From the NCBI GenBank assembly GCA_020832085.1, contig JAFIFJ010000018.1, forward strand, positions 1 to 64,000: a stretch of 64,000 nucleotides of DNA, read 5' to 3'. Source of the DNA: Gammaproteobacteria bacterium (GTDB lineage: Bacteria; Pseudomonadota; Gammaproteobacteria; Pseudomonadales; Azotimanducaceae). Numbering within the stretch: position 1 is the stretch's first letter; the number at the start of each line of letters is the position of its first letter. Below, piece by piece: positions 44,200 through 53,923 of the stretch. The notes under the pieces are model-generated. The model saw only the letters and a list, made by a program, of their open reading frames with translations. It had not been told where the DNA came from and did no database searches. Both the position numbers and the translations under genes were made by a program.

Positions 44200-44281
44200 A
44201 CGCTGCAGGTCGACCTCTGGCGTGCCGCGCCAGACCGGTTCGGCCTGCTGGCATTCCGACACTGAACTAGGAGTTCGAAAC

Positions 44282-44488
44282 ATGTGGCGTATATGGCTTT
44301 TGTTCGATCCACGCAGAGTGCTCATTGCTCTGTTCACGTTCCTGTTTGCGCTCGCTCTGCTCATTCACTTCATTCTGCTGAGCACCGACCGCTTCAACTG
44401 GCTGGAAGGCGGGGCAGCGTCCGCGGCTGTTCCGGTCGCGACCGTCGCTGCGGTGTCCCACCGCAACGACTTTACGGCAACCACATAG
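44282..44488 (+). CDS. pufA: Light-harvesting LH1 alpha subunit PufA
   Basis: 68 residues; ATG after [25 protein letters not shown] is the typical alpha N-terminus; His29 in ALLIHFILL is the bacteriochlorophyll ligand, followed by FNWLEG. The C-terminal tail is Ala/Val-rich and longer than the minimum for the family. Confidence 0.96.
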   Translation: MWRIWLLFDPRRVLIALFTFLFALALLIHFILLSTDRFNWLEGGAASAAVPVATVAAVSHRNDFTATT

Positions 44489-44495
44489 TGGGGGC

Positions 44496-44554
44496 GCGTC
44501 CGGGACGGGGCATCCGGACACCTTCGGGTGACTGAGGTTCACCGTCCCGGGCGT
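44496..44554 (+). ncRNA. pufA-pufL intercistronic hairpin
   Basis: A 9-bp perfect stem CCGGGACGG (44500-44508) / CCGTCCCGG (44542-44550), extendable to 13 bp with G-U pairs (44496-44508/44542-44554). In purple bacteria such a hairpin protects the pufBA segment and yields more LH1 than reaction-centre mRNA; that role is inferred here from position. Confidence 0.7.
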
Positions 44555-44613
44555 CAAAGGACGGTCCGTGATCGACACGGGCGGTCCCACCACCTGGAGG
44601 GGAGGTACGACAG

Positions 44614-45438
44614 ATGTCGATGCTGAGCTTCGAAAGAAAATACCGCGTCCGCGGGGGCACGTTGGTCGGCGGCGACCTGTTCGACTTCTGGGTGGGGCCC
44701 TTCTACGTCGGCTTCTTCGGCGTCCTGACCGTGTTCTTCACCTTCGTCGGCACGGGCTTGATCGTCTACGGTGCGGCCATCGGGCCGACCTGGAACATCT
44801 GGCAGATCAATATCGCACCACCGGATCTGTCCTACGGTCTGGGCATGGCACCGCTGAAGGAGGGCGGGCTGTGGCAGCTGATTACCATCTGTGCCGTTGG
44901 GGCATTCGGATCCTGGGCGCTTCGACAGGCTGAGATCGCCCGCAAACTCGGCATGGGTCTGCACATCCCGTTTGCTTTCGGGGTGGCTGTGTTCGCCTAC
45001 ATATCACTGGTTGTCATCCGTCCGATGCTGCTCGGAGCCTGGGGTCATGGTTTCCCATACGGCATTCTCAGCCATCTGGACTGGGTGTCCAACGTGGGCT
45101 ACCAGTACCTGCACTTCCATTACAACCCGGCGCACATGATCGCCGTCAGTTTCTTCTTCGCAACAGTGTTTGCACTGTCGCTGCACGGTTCGCTGATTCT
45201 TTCGGCAACCAATCCCAAGGCGGGTGAACGGGTCAAGACCCCTGAACACGAAGACACGTTCTTTCGCGACACCATCGGCTACTCGATCGGCACCCTGGGC
45301 ATTCATCGCCTGGGCCTGTTCCTCGCTCTCAATGCAGGCTTCTGGAGCGCTGTCTGCATCATCCTCAGCGGTCCTTTCTGGACCCGAGGCTGGCCGGAGT
45401 GGTGGAACTGGTGGCTCGATCTCCCGATCTGGTCTTAA
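44614..45438 (+). CDS. pufL: Photosynthetic reaction centre L subunit
   Basis: 274 residues; ATG after GGAGGGGAGG. Five transmembrane helices are visible. Conserved blocks include [40 protein letters not shown] and HGSLILSA, carrying His ligands of bacteriochlorophyll and the non-heme iron. With PufM it binds the special pair, bacteriopheophytins and quinones. Confidence 0.98.
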   Translation: MSMLSFERKYRVRGGTLVGGDLFDFWVGPFYVGFFGVLTVFFTFVGTGLIVYGAAIGPTWNIWQINIAPPDLSYGLGMAPLKEGGLWQLITICAVGAFGSWALRQAEIARKLGMGLHIPFAFGVAVFAYISLVVIRPMLLGAWGHGFPYGILSHLDWVSNVGYQYLHFHYNPAHMIAVSFFFATVFALSLHGSLILSATNPKAGERVKTPEHEDTFFRDTIGYSIGTLGIHRLGLFLALNAGFWSAVCIILSGPFWTRGWPEWWNWWLDLPIWS

Positions 45439-45453
45439 GCGGGGGAATGACAA

Positions 45454-46431
45454 ATGGCTGAGTATCAAAACATCTTCACGCAGATTCAGGTTCAGACCGT
45501 ACCGGAGTCTGGAGTACCCCTGCCTGCCGGCAGCTGGCCACGCACCGGAACGCCGGTGCTGCAGTACTGGCTCGGCAAGATCGGCAATGCCCAGATCGGA
45601 CCGATTTACCTCGGTACGCTGGGTGTGGCGTCACTGCTTTGCGGTGTGATCGCATTCCTGGTCATCGGCTTCAACTTCTGGGCCCAGGTGAACTGGGATC
45701 CCCTGCAGTTCGTTCGCCAGCTGTTCTGGCTGGGGCTGGAACCGCCGGCGCCCGAGTACGGATTGAGCATTCCGCCGCTGGCGGAGGGCGGCTGGTGGCT
45801 GATCGCCGGTTTCTTCCTGACCACGTCACTGCTGCTGTGGTGGACCCGCATGTACAAGCGCGCTCGCGCGCTGGGCATGGGGACTCACGTGGCCTGGGCG
45901 TTTGCTGCGGCGATCTGGCTCTATCTGGTTCTGGGCTTCATTCGTCCGGTGCTGATGGGCAGCTGGGCCGAGGCGGTGCCTTTCGGCATCTTCCCGCACC
46001 TGGACTGGACGGCGGCGTTCTCCATCAAGTACGGCAACCTGTTTTACAACCCTTTCCACATGCTCTCCATTGCCTTCCTTTATGGCGCCACCCTGCTGTT
46101 TGCCATGCACGGTGCGACCATCCTGGCCGTGGGCCGCTACGGCGGTGAAAGGGAGATCGAGCAGATCACCGATCGCGGTACGGCATCGGAGCGGGCAGCT
46201 TTGTTCTGGCGCTGGACCATGGGCTTCAACGCCACCATGGAATCCATCCATCGCTGGGCCTGGTGGTTCGCTGTTCTGTGTCCGCTCACGGGCGGCATCG
46301 GCATCCTGCTCACCGGCACGGTGGTGGACAACTGGTATCTCTGGGGCGTCCATCACGGCATCGCACCGGCCTATCCGGAGGCCTTCCCAGCGGCCATCGA
46401 TCCGGCCATGACACAGGGGGCGGCACCATGA
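45454..46431 (+). CDS. pufM: Photosynthetic reaction centre M subunit
   Basis: 325 residues. It begins [20 protein letters not shown] and carries [48 protein letters not shown], with the His and Glu residues that bind chlorophylls and iron. It lies 15 bp after pufL; its stop overlaps pufC (ATGA). Confidence 0.98.
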   Translation: MAEYQNIFTQIQVQTVPESGVPLPAGSWPRTGTPVLQYWLGKIGNAQIGPIYLGTLGVASLLCGVIAFLVIGFNFWAQVNWDPLQFVRQLFWLGLEPPAPEYGLSIPPLAEGGWWLIAGFFLTTSLLLWWTRMYKRARALGMGTHVAWAFAAAIWLYLVLGFIRPVLMGSWAEAVPFGIFPHLDWTAAFSIKYGNLFYNPFHMLSIAFLYGATLLFAMHGATILAVGRYGGEREIEQITDRGTASERAALFWRWTMGFNATMESIHRWAWWFAVLCPLTGGIGILLTGTVVDNWYLWGVHHGIAPAYPEAFPAAIDPAMTQGAAP

Positions 46432-47579
46432 ACCCAGTCACAGGAATTTTCCGGGCACGCCGGTTCGTACAGGTGGCAGGTGCTGCGGTGCTCGCCTCGC
46501 TGGGCCTCGCAGGATGTGAATTGCCTACCGGCAAGGACAGCGAGCAGCTCGGCTACCGCGGCACCGGCATGGAGCAGGTGACCAACGCCCGAACGGAGGC
46601 GCAAAGAGCCGCTGCCAATCAGGCACCGCCGTCCCTCGATCCGGTGGAGCCGGCGGGACCCCTGGCGGGAGATCTCTACGACAACGTGAAAGTGCTCGGC
46701 GACCTCACCATCACCGAGTTCAATCGGCTGATGAACGCCATGACGGAGTGGGTATCGCCGGAAGCAGGCTGCAACTACTGTCATGTGCCCGGTGATTTCG
46801 CCGACGAGAACATCTACACCAAGGTGGTGTCCCGGCGCATGCTGGAGATGACCAAGGCGGTCAACGAGCAGTGGGAGGCCCACGTCGGCGATACTGGCGT
46901 CACCTGCTACACCTGCCATCAGGGGCAACCGGTGCCGGAGTATGTGTGGTTCGATGATCCGGGTCCGCGTCAGGCCGGAGGCATGGCGGCTAGCCGGCGT
47001 GGCCAGAACCTGGCCAGCTCCAACGCCGGGTCCACATCGCTTCCCCACGACCCCTTCTCGCCCTATCTGCTGGGGGACAGGGAGATCCGTACCATTCCCA
47101 CCACCATGCTTCCCGAGGGCAGCAACCCGGGCAACATCATGGACACGGAAGGCACCTACAGCCTGATGATCCACTTCTCGGAGTCCCTGGGGGTGAACTG
47201 CACCTACTGCCACAACACCCGTTCTTTCGTCGGCTGGGAAGGTTCTCCGCCTCAACGCACGTCGGCTTGGCACGGCATTCGGATGGTCAGGGAACTCAAT
47301 CTGGATTATCTCGACCCGCTGCAGCCGGTGTATCCGGAGTCCCAGCTCGGCCCTCACGGGGACGCCCCCAAGGCCCATTGCGGCACCTGCCATCAGGGCG
47401 TGAACAAGCCCCTGTATGGCGCCAGCATGCTGGCCGACTACCCCGAACTCGACAAGGTACGGCGCGTTGCCAGGGCAGCGATGCCCGCAGCGGAGCCGGT
47501 GGTGGCCAGCGCGGTGGTCCAGGATGCGGTCGAGGCAGCGGAAGCCGTCGAAGACATGGTCGACGACGACAGCGAGTAG
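46428..47579 (+). CDS. pufC: Reaction centre tetraheme cytochrome c subunit PufC
   Basis: 383 residues from ATG 46428. A lipobox LAGC near residue 30 anchors it to the membrane. Four CxxCH heme sites are present: CNYCH, CYTCH, CTYCH and CGTCH. It re-reduces the photo-oxidised special pair from periplasmic donors. The C-terminal ~40 residues are an Ala/Val/acidic tail. Last gene of pufBALMC. Confidence 0.97.
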   Translation: MNPVTGIFRARRFVQVAGAAVLASLGLAGCELPTGKDSEQLGYRGTGMEQVTNARTEAQRAAANQAPPSLDPVEPAGPLAGDLYDNVKVLGDLTITEFNRLMNAMTEWVSPEAGCNYCHVPGDFADENIYTKVVSRRMLEMTKAVNEQWEAHVGDTGVTCYTCHQGQPVPEYVWFDDPGPRQAGGMAASRRGQNLASSNAGSTSLPHDPFSPYLLGDREIRTIPTTMLPEGSNPGNIMDTEGTYSLMIHFSESLGVNCTYCHNTRSFVGWEGSPPQRTSAWHGIRMVRELNLDYLDPLQPVYPESQLGPHGDAPKAHCGTCHQGVNKPLYGASMLADYPELDKVRRVARAAMPAAEPVVASAVVQDAVEAAEAVEDMVDDDSE

Positions 47580-47628
47580 ATCTTCCAACGCGAGCAAGAC
47601 CCCCGCGGTCGATCCCCGCGGACCTTCA

Positions 47629-47661
47629 GGCCGGATACCCTTCAGGGTGTCCGGCCTTTTT
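47629..47661 (+). terminator. Rho-independent terminator of the puf operon
   Basis: GGCCGGATACCC (47629-47640), TTCA loop, GGGTGTCCGGCC (47645-47656) with one mismatch, then TTTTT (47657-47661). It lies 50 bp after pufC and is the clearest intrinsic terminator in the window. Confidence 0.92.
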
Positions 47662-47784
47662 CATGGGTCCTCCATGCGCATCATCCAATCCGACGTGGCG
47701 GTGAGGCCCTGCGTGAATTTTCCGCCATGCGGCCGAGCTCACCGCCCGAATCCAGCAATGAGCCCCTGTGGGAAGTTTCACGGA

Positions 47785-47928
47785 GCGATTCGCCGGGAGC
47801 GAATCGCGTCGCAGGCAGTGCGTCCGAAGGATGCGCACCAGGGATGGTGTGCAACCGCGCAGCGCAGGGGAGCGATGGCGTAGCCTTTGATCGAAGTTGT
47901 CCGGATCGGCCCCCTTCGCTGCGCTGCG
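47785..47928. repeat. Cluster of inverted repeats between pufC and puhE
   Basis: GCGATTCGC (47785-47793)/GCGAATCGC (47799-47807) is a perfect 9-bp hairpin. CGCAGCGCAG (47858-47867)/CTGCGCTGCG (47919-47928) is a perfect 10-bp longer-range pair. A near-perfect TGCGCACC/GGTGTGCA stem sits between them (about 47832-47852). No coding frame is supported in 47662-47948. Confidence 0.6.
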
Positions 47929-47948
47929 GGTGCCTTCCCAACGCAGCT

Positions 47949-48734
47949 TCAGGGCGGTGCCTGACGGCCGATTGCGGTGCGGGATCGGAAGCCCCATCGA
48001 AACAGGCCGTCGAGGGTGATGGGCAGGACCAGGAAAACGTGCTCGAGCAGACCGAGGGTCAACAGCGTGCCGACAAGCAGCAGGGCTGCAAACTCCGCGC
48101 TGCCTGGGTCAGCCGCGATGGCGGCAGCGAACACCCACCCGACTGCCAGCAATGAGGCCGCGATGGAGAACGGGAACAGTGGATTCATGCGGCGACGGCT
48201 GAAGTAACTGGCCAGATAGCCGAGGTGTTCCGGCAGCCAGCCTTCATTGAGGTTACGGACACCGAGAAAGATATTGAGCTTGGTGCTCAAGCGCATGAGC
48301 CAGAGCGCCAGGAAGGTCCAGCCACCGACGGCGTTGTCGGCACCGAGGCTGATCCAGAGCACGCCAACAAGCGTTCCGACCAGCAGCAGCTCGTGGTGGG
48401 CAATGGTCTCGAAGGCACAGATGAAGCGGCGCCAGCCCCGGGCGTCGGGGGGGCAGTCGCTTCGGCGCGGACCGGTGACGAAGCCCATCAGGAAGCTCAT
48501 CTCGATCCAGCCCCAGATCAGCAGCGCTGCGGTGAAGCCCAGGTAGGCGCCTGCAGCGCCCGGTAAGGAACCGGCGTGAATGAGGCCGAATATCGCAGGA
48601 ATGACCAGTACGGTGGCGGCCAGCATGCTCCAGCGATGGGTGCTGCGGGGCAGGCCATCGAGAAACAGGATGGCACCGGTGCTGAACCACCACAGCAGCA
48701 GGGCGTAGAGAATCGGGGCTGCCGTCGTCGCCAT
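47949..48734 (-). CDS. puhE: Photosynthetic complex assembly protein PuhE
   Basis: 261 residues, DUF3623 family, about seven transmembrane helices. LYALLLWWFSTGAILFLDGL and RRFICAFETIAHHELLLVG, followed by LWLMRLSTKLNIFLGVRNLN, are its conserved blocks. It is needed for reaction-centre or antenna assembly in other purple bacteria. Last gene of the lhaA-puhABC-puhE run; acsF, usually between puhC and puhE, is missing. Confidence 0.94.
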   Translation of the reverse strand: MATTAAPILYALLLWWFSTGAILFLDGLPRSTHRWSMLAATVLVIPAIFGLIHAGSLPGAAGAYLGFTAALLIWGWIEMSFLMGFVTGPRRSDCPPDARGWRRFICAFETIAHHELLLVGTLVGVLWISLGADNAVGGWTFLALWLMRLSTKLNIFLGVRNLNEGWLPEHLGYLASYFSRRRMNPLFPFSIAASLLAVGWVFAAAIAADPGSAEFAALLLVGTLLTLGLLEHVFLVLPITLDGLFRWGFRSRTAIGRQAPP

Positions 48735-48773
48735 CAGCAGGCCGCCATCAGCTAGGCCTTGGCCTCGCCGCGA

Positions 48774-49235
48774 TCATTCCGGGCTGCGATCGAGGAGTTG
48801 GGCGAAGGCCTGAAAGTTGTCGGGCCCGAAGGCGACCAGCTCGACCCAGCGTCCCGTACTCGGGTCATCCAGGGTCAGGCGTCCATCGGACCAGCTCGAC
48901 AGTCGGTAGGGTGGCTCGGTCCCGACTTTCTTGCTGCGACGTTCACGTGCCATGCCGCGCATCACGCCACGGACGAAGCCATGGGTTCCCGGTGACAGCA
49001 CATCCACGGTCTCGCCACCGGGGTAATCAAGAATCACCACCGCGCCATCGCTGCGGTCGAGGAAGAGCAATTCGCGGCTGTACTTCAGGTCCGACCATTC
49101 CGCTGGATGGGCCTCGCTGTCTCGGGAGCTCTGGTGGTAGTAGGCCACGGCAGCCACCAGCAGCAGAGCGCCGGCCACGGCCACCCATGGGCCGAGACCC
49201 ATGCGTGACGTGGCAGCTGCTTGTGATTCGGCCAT
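48774..49235 (-). CDS. puhC: Photosynthetic complex assembly protein PuhC
   Basis: 153 residues from the ATG at 49233-49235. One N-terminal transmembrane helix (about 16-33, GPWVAVAGALLLVAAVAYY) precedes a periplasmic domain with RELLFLDRSDGAVVILDY and VLSPGTHGFVRGVMRGMARE, the PuhC signature. It helps assemble the reaction-centre/LH1 core. Longer upstream frames lie in puhB. Confidence 0.9.
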   Translation of the reverse strand: MAESQAAATSRMGLGPWVAVAGALLLVAAVAYYHQSSRDSEAHPAEWSDLKYSRELLFLDRSDGAVVILDYPGGETVDVLSPGTHGFVRGVMRGMARERRSKKVGTEPPYRLSSWSDGRLTLDDPSTGRWVELVAFGPDNFQAFAQLLDRSPE

Positions 49236-49242
49236 GAGCTTC

Positions 49243-49920
49243 TCAGAGGGTTCCCTGATGCATGCCGGCGAGGCGGCCATGCAGGCGTTGCCGAGGATCC
49301 TCGGCCGGTGCTTCGAGGGTCGAGCCGGGGCCGGTGACCGCTTCGCCGGCCATGGCCCGCGCGAGCAGGTCGCCCACGGCGGCAGCATGGGCAATGCCTC
49401 GCAGCATCGGTTGAGCGGTGCCCATGGTCCAGGGGCGGACATTCGGCCACATGACGATGTAGGACACCCGCTCGCCCTCGACGAGTTCCAGCGGAATGTC
49501 GCCGGTACCGTCAGGATAGGTCTTCAGTGCCGCAGACCGGATCAGCTTGAAGGGCAGGTTCACCGCCATGGAGATGGCGATGCCGAAGCGGATCACGACC
49601 CGCTCGCTGGTGATGGTGTACACCGTCACCTTGGCCGTGAGCCAGGCCAGCAGCAACAGGACGCCGACGGCCAGCAGGGCCAGGCCCACGAACATCGTCG
49701 TCGCTTCGATGGCACCGAAGAAGCCCTCACCCTGATACAGGCCGTGACCGAAACGCCAGGCCACCAGCACTGCGAAATAGATCGACAGGATCGGGACATG
49801 GAAGGTGCGGCGCGCCACGGTCTTCCAGTGCGGAGCGCCCTGCCAGATGATCCGCTCCTGTCGGGGAGGAAGCTCCGGCAGTCCCGGAATCGGTTCGAGG
49901 TCGTGCTCCCGGTCACTCAT
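49243..49920 (-). CDS. puhB: Photosynthetic complex assembly protein PuhB
   Basis: 225 residues from the ATG at 49918-49920. A PH-like membrane protein: LPPRQERIIWQGAPHWKTVA near the N-terminus, three hydrophobic helices, and YTITSERVVIRFGIAISMAV. It supports reaction-centre assembly. Its start overlaps the puhA stop (ATGA-type overlap at 49917-49920). Confidence 0.93.
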   Translation of the reverse strand: MSDREHDLEPIPGLPELPPRQERIIWQGAPHWKTVARRTFHVPILSIYFAVLVAWRFGHGLYQGEGFFGAIEATTMFVGLALLAVGVLLLLAWLTAKVTVYTITSERVVIRFGIAISMAVNLPFKLIRSAALKTYPDGTGDIPLELVEGERVSYIVMWPNVRPWTMGTAQPMLRGIAHAAAVGDLLARAMAGEAVTGPGSTLEAPAEDPRQRLHGRLAGMHQGTL

Positions 49921-50753
49921 ATCAGCGGCTCCCGACGATCCATGGCATAGAGGTGGCCGCTGCCGAAGTAGGCCATGGTGCGGTCCTCCTCGAGCAGGGT
50001 GACCTGATCCGGGTTGCTGCGGGAGGGCGCGTCCGCGAAATGGTGGGCGCACACGGAGGCCACCCGAACTTCGAACGGCCGTCCATCGATGAGCCGGGCC
50101 GATACGGGCACAGACGGATCCGCCTTGATCCTGCCGGCCATGCGCTTGATGGTGGCGAGCATCATCGGCAACAGCACGTTGTGGCTGCCGCCGGTCGCAA
50201 GCGGGACGTCGATCTCCAGGTAACGGATCATCACCTCGGAGCGATCCACCCAGACATCCTTGACGGTACCGGCCACCTTGCCGTCGGCCGCCACCACGCG
50301 CATGCCCCGTGGATCCGGATCCCTGCTCGCCACCTGGAAGTCACCGGCGACCCGCAGCGGCACGATCTTGACGTGGCCCTCGAAGGTGCGATCCGGTTCG
50401 TCCGCCCGCTCTGCCCAGGCCGCCGGGCCGACGCCGTCGATCATGGGGTTGCCCGTGGGCTCCAGCGGTGCGCCGGGCCAAGGACCGATGGGCTCAGCCT
50501 TCACCTCGCGACGGTCAGCGCGACCATCGGATACCGTAGCCGTGCCACCGTGGGGCAGCTGGTAGGTCTTCGCCGGCGGCATGGCCGGGAAGCCCTGCAC
50601 CACCACCCGGCGACCCTTGTCGGACTCCAGCGGGTAGCCTTCGCGCTTGTTTTCGCGATGCAGGTAGAGAATGAGGAAGAAGAAGAACACCCAGAACACG
50701 TACAACACCACCTGGGCGACGTTGATGTACTCGGTAATGGCGCCTGTAGGCAT
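49917..50753 (-). CDS. puhA: Photosynthetic reaction centre H subunit
   Basis: 278 residues. One N-terminal transmembrane helix (about 12-30, VAQVVLYVFWVFFFFLILYL) is followed by HRENKREGYPLE and a PRC-barrel cytoplasmic domain with GTVKDVWVDRSEVMIRYLEI. It caps the L-M core and shapes proton transfer to QB. Confidence 0.97.
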   Translation of the reverse strand: MPTGAITEYINVAQVVLYVFWVFFFFLILYLHRENKREGYPLESDKGRRVVVQGFPAMPPAKTYQLPHGGTATVSDGRADRREVKAEPIGPWPGAPLEPTGNPMIDGVGPAAWAERADEPDRTFEGHVKIVPLRVAGDFQVASRDPDPRGMRVVAADGKVAGTVKDVWVDRSEVMIRYLEIDVPLATGGSHNVLLPMMLATIKRMAGRIKADPSVPVSARLIDGRPFEVRVASVCAHHFADAPSRSNPDQVTLLEEDRTMAYFGSGHLYAMDRREPLI

Positions 50754-50782
50754 GGTGACACCCCTTTGAAGCTGAGCTTCGA

Positions 50783-52228
50783 TCAGCCTGGAAATTCAGC
50801 CAGACCGAAACGCGTCGCTGGTGGCGGAACCGCAACTCTTGCGGGTCTTACCAGCGGACCGATTGCGATCAGCGCTGCGAACAGCAGCGCGATCTCCAAG
50901 TGATACACGAACGAATAACCGGCCTCGGGGGCCGTCATGCCGGCGCCGAACACACCACGTGCGGCGAACATGTTGATGAGGTCGCGCAGCGCGCCACCCA
51001 GAAATATGGCCGACCCTGCGGCCGTGGCCTGTACGGCGCCCCAGGCGCCGAGAGCGATCCCGTTCTGGCCGCCGTTGTCGCGGCTCATGGCCGCCACCAG
51101 GGTACCGACGGCGAACAGGCCGAAACCGAAGCCGATGGCCAGCGTGCCCAGCCGGAAGCAAAGCACCGAATCCAGGGGCGCGGCGAAGATCACGGCCGAG
51201 AATCCGCCGATGCCGATCAGGGCTCCGATGGCGCTCAAGCGGTAAGGGTCGGCACCGGTGGCCAGACGGCGGGCTGCCAGGGCGAAGGCGATGAGGGTGC
51301 CGCCGGCGAACATGGCCGTCAGCAGCGTCGTCGCGCTGACCGAAAGTCCGAGCACCTCGCCGCCATAGGGTTCGAGCAGAATGTCCTGCATGTTGAAGGC
51401 GGCCGTGCCCAGCGCTACCGCCACCAGAAAACGCTTGGCCTTCGGGCTCGCGATGTAGGCACCCCAGGCGGCGCGGAAGTCGGCCACCGTGCTGCGTTCG
51501 CCTCTTGTCTGGGCCGGACGTCTCGCCTCCTGCTTCCACAGGGCGATGCCGTTGAGCAGGATGGTGACCACCGCCGCCCCTTGTACCACCTGCACCAGCT
51601 TCACCTGTTCGAAGTCCACCAGCAGCAGCCCGAACACCACCGAACTGCCCACCATGCCCACCAGCAGCATTACGTACAGCAGCGCTACCACCCGTGGGCG
51701 TGACTCCGGTGGAGCGAGATCGGTGGCCAGGGCCAGGCCGGCAGTCTGAGTGGTATGCAGGCCCGCTCCCACCAGCAGGAAGGCCAGGGCGGCGCTGACG
51801 TGGCCGAGCCAGACGGGGCCGTGGGTATCCCCGGAAAGGATGATCAGAGCGAAGGGCATGATGGCGAAGCCGCCGAACTGCAGCAGCGTGCCGTACCAGA
51901 TGTAGGGCACCCGCCGCCAACCGAGGGCGGAGCGATGGGTATCGGAGCGGAAGCCGATGAACACCCGGAACGGGGCAATCAGCAGCGGCAGCGAGATCAT
52001 GGCTGCGACCAGCCAGGCGGGAACGCTGAGCTCTACGATCATGACGCGGTTCAAGGTGCCGTTGAGCAGCACCACGGCCATGCCGACGGAGACCTGGAAC
52101 AGGGCCAGTCGCAGCAGACGGCCGAGGGGCAGTTCCAGGGAGGCGGCATCGGCAAAGGGCAGAAAGCGCAGCCCCACGTGGGTCCAGGCCCTGGCCAACA
52201 ATGCATTGGTCGATCGGATCTGCTGCAT
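50783..52228 (-). CDS. lhaA: LhaA/PucC-family light-harvesting assembly transporter (BCD family MFS)
   Basis: 481 residues with twelve predicted transmembrane helices. Conserved blocks include LPLLIAPFRVFIGFRSDTHR, GWRRVPYIWYGTLLQFGG and LEPYGGEVLGLSV. The family delivers bacteriochlorophyll for antenna assembly. First gene of the lhaA-puhABC-puhE operon, with bchM not upstream as is common elsewhere. Confidence 0.95.
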   Translation of the reverse strand: MQQIRSTNALLARAWTHVGLRFLPFADAASLELPLGRLLRLALFQVSVGMAVVLLNGTLNRVMIVELSVPAWLVAAMISLPLLIAPFRVFIGFRSDTHRSALGWRRVPYIWYGTLLQFGGFAIMPFALIILSGDTHGPVWLGHVSAALAFLLVGAGLHTTQTAGLALATDLAPPESRPRVVALLYVMLLVGMVGSSVVFGLLLVDFEQVKLVQVVQGAAVVTILLNGIALWKQEARRPAQTRGERSTVADFRAAWGAYIASPKAKRFLVAVALGTAAFNMQDILLEPYGGEVLGLSVSATTLLTAMFAGGTLIAFALAARRLATGADPYRLSAIGALIGIGGFSAVIFAAPLDSVLCFRLGTLAIGFGFGLFAVGTLVAAMSRDNGGQNGIALGAWGAVQATAAGSAIFLGGALRDLINMFAARGVFGAGMTAPEAGYSFVYHLEIALLFAALIAIGPLVRPARVAVPPPATRFGLAEFPG

Positions 52229-52739
52229 GCCCCGTCGGTTTCCCGGCTGGTCTCGCTTCCCCCTGCTTCACGGTCGCAGCAGGAGGTCGAGACGATGTTC
52301 TTTTGCCCACCTGCTTGCGCCATGGCGGGCAGATTCCCATTCCGAGTGTGGCCAGAGCGGTAGCGGTTGTCAATTAAAGTGGACGTAATCTTGGATTGAC
52401 ATACGGGCATCTGGACGAGACTATCGGGGCAACTGCATGGATAGCGTCCGACATGGGGCCCGACATGCCCACTGCCTTCAGTACAACGAGCTGCAAACCT
52501 GCCTGCACTTCATCCAGCTTGAAGTTGCCAAGGCCGTGGACCACGCGTCCGGCGCCGGTGGCGATAGCTACTGGACATACTGTCAAGTTTTCTTACCAGT
52601 TTTTCTTTGCAATACTGCTCGACCGGGGGCATACCCTTGCGCGCAAGCGTCAGGCGTTGGTCACTCGGGAGCGCGACAGGTCATCAGACGATTCGCAGCT
52701 ACGAGTCACGGGGCGTTGTGGCGGGGAAGGGGAACTGAA
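52229..52739. other. lhaA / aerR divergent intergenic region
   Basis: About 510 bp holding the promoters of lhaA (minus) and aerR (plus). Apart from the PpsR-like site listed next I see no gene here. The frame of aerR stays open back to 52437, but the added residues look like untranslated sequence. Confidence 0.5.
52368..52385 (-). promoter_or_regulatory. lhaA promoter -35 box overlapping a PpsR-type site
   Basis: TGTCAATTAAAGTGGACG matches TGT-N12-ACA with one mismatch. On the minus strand it ends in TTGACA (52368-52373), a perfect -35 facing lhaA, as at puf. The matching -10 (CACACT, 52345-52350) is weak. Confidence 0.55.
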
Positions 52740-53723
52740 ATGTCAAGATCAAGACCGGACTTCGCGGGGCAGGGGCTTCGCAAAATGGTCTCATCAAGCA
52801 CCTGGAGCGGGCCGGCCGGGCCGGGGCTGCCGCCCCATCCAGGTCGCCGCAGTCCTGAAGAAGACGATGGCAGTGACTGCCATGTGCTGGCCACCGAGCA
52901 GCTCGGCATGCTCGCTCAGGCCATCGAAAGTGAAATCATTCCGCGTCTCATGATGGCGTATCGCGCTGACATGGAGGCCCTGTCCCCTTACGAGGGCAAT
53001 GCCCTCGGCGGACTGGCAGAAGCGTCCGCAGCCGCCGAACCGCGGTCGAAAAAGGCAGCTGTCGATCGCGAAGACGTCCTGGAACTGACGCGACTGGTTC
53101 TCGAAGCGCCCGCCGCCGCCGCGCGAGATCATTGCGCGGACCTGCAGCAGCAGGGGGTCCCGCTGGTGCAGATCCTGCTGAATCTGCTTGCCCCTGCCGC
53201 GCGCGAACTCGGTGAACTCTGGGAGGCTGACGAGGTCGACTTCACATCCGTGACCATTGCCCTGTGTTCATTGCAGCAGCTGATGCGCGAACTGACCCGG
53301 TCGGTGGATCCAGACTGGGAGGATCAGGCCCGAATCGGCAACCGCCGTGTGCTCCTCGCGCCGTTCCCCGGCGAGCAGCACACCTTCGGTGTGCTGATGG
53401 TGTCGGAGTTCTTCCAGCGCGCCGGCTGGGAAGTGGTGGGTCACGGTGCGTTGACAGGGCAGGAGCTGCTGCGGATCGCGAGTGGTGAGTGGTTTGCCAT
53501 CATCGGAGTGTCCATTGCCTCTGACACCGTGCTCGCAGATGTGACGGCGTTGATAGAAAAGTTGCGCGAAGTGTCCAAGAATCGCCGGGTGTCGGTGCTG
53601 GTCGGAGGTCGACCCTTCACGGCCGATCCCGATCTGTTCCGGAAGGTGGGTGCCGACGCCACGGCCGCGGATGCCGAGAGTGCCCTGGAAGTCGCGGAGG
53701 AACTACTGGAGACAGTGTCCTGA
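52740..53723 (+). CDS. aerR: Cobalamin-binding PpsR antirepressor AerR/PpaA
   Basis: 327 residues from ATG 52740 after AAGGGG. The C-terminal B12-binding domain has the E-x-H-x2-G ligand motif GEQHTFG (His about 214) and VLVGGRPF. An N-terminal helical domain contains LVQILLNLLAPAARELGELW. AerR/PpaA binds cobalamin in a light-sensitive manner and modifies PpsR/CrtJ activity. It sits directly before ppsR, as in other purple bacteria. Confidence 0.9.
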   Translation: MSRSRPDFAGQGLRKMVSSSTWSGPAGPGLPPHPGRRSPEEDDGSDCHVLATEQLGMLAQAIESEIIPRLMMAYRADMEALSPYEGNALGGLAEASAAAEPRSKKAAVDREDVLELTRLVLEAPAAAARDHCADLQQQGVPLVQILLNLLAPAARELGELWEADEVDFTSVTIALCSLQQLMRELTRSVDPDWEDQARIGNRRVLLAPFPGEQHTFGVLMVSEFFQRAGWEVVGHGALTGQELLRIASGEWFAIIGVSIASDTVLADVTALIEKLREVSKNRRVSVLVGGRPFTADPDLFRKVGADATAADAESALEVAEELLETVS

Positions 53724-53805
53724 CAGGCCCCGACTGGCGAGCCGTTGGCAGCAGCCGAAGCGAGGCATGGGGCGGTCACCAGGACGTTCAATGAGAAGAG
53801 CGACG

Positions 53806-53870
53806 AACCGGCGCGAATGTTGATACAAACCGGCACGAATGTTGATACGAACCGGCACGAATGTTGATAA
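53806..53870. repeat. Three 21-bp direct repeats with 22-bp period before ppsR
   Basis: AACCGGCRCGAATGTTGATA-type units start at 53806, 53828 and 53850, nearly identical and exactly 22 bp apart, about two helical turns. They lie in the 200-bp gap between aerR and ppsR. They could be a regulator-binding array on the ppsR promoter, or the terminal repeats left by an IS21-type element. Confidence 0.75.
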
Positions 53871-53923
53871 AGTGGCATGATGCTCACCATGTTATCCGGA
53901 TAGTCTAAGGCAAGACCTCATAC

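Noticed and set aside
43746-44270. Open frame across the puf leader as a pufQ candidate
   Set aside because: No transmembrane segment like PufQ, and it runs through pufB in another phase.
52437-52739. N-terminal extension of AerR
   Set aside because: The 101 extra residues have atypical composition and no family match; a good ribosome site precedes the ATG at 52740.
53806-53870. Direct repeats as a CRISPR array
   Set aside because: Repeats follow one another with no spacers, and no cas genes are nearby.
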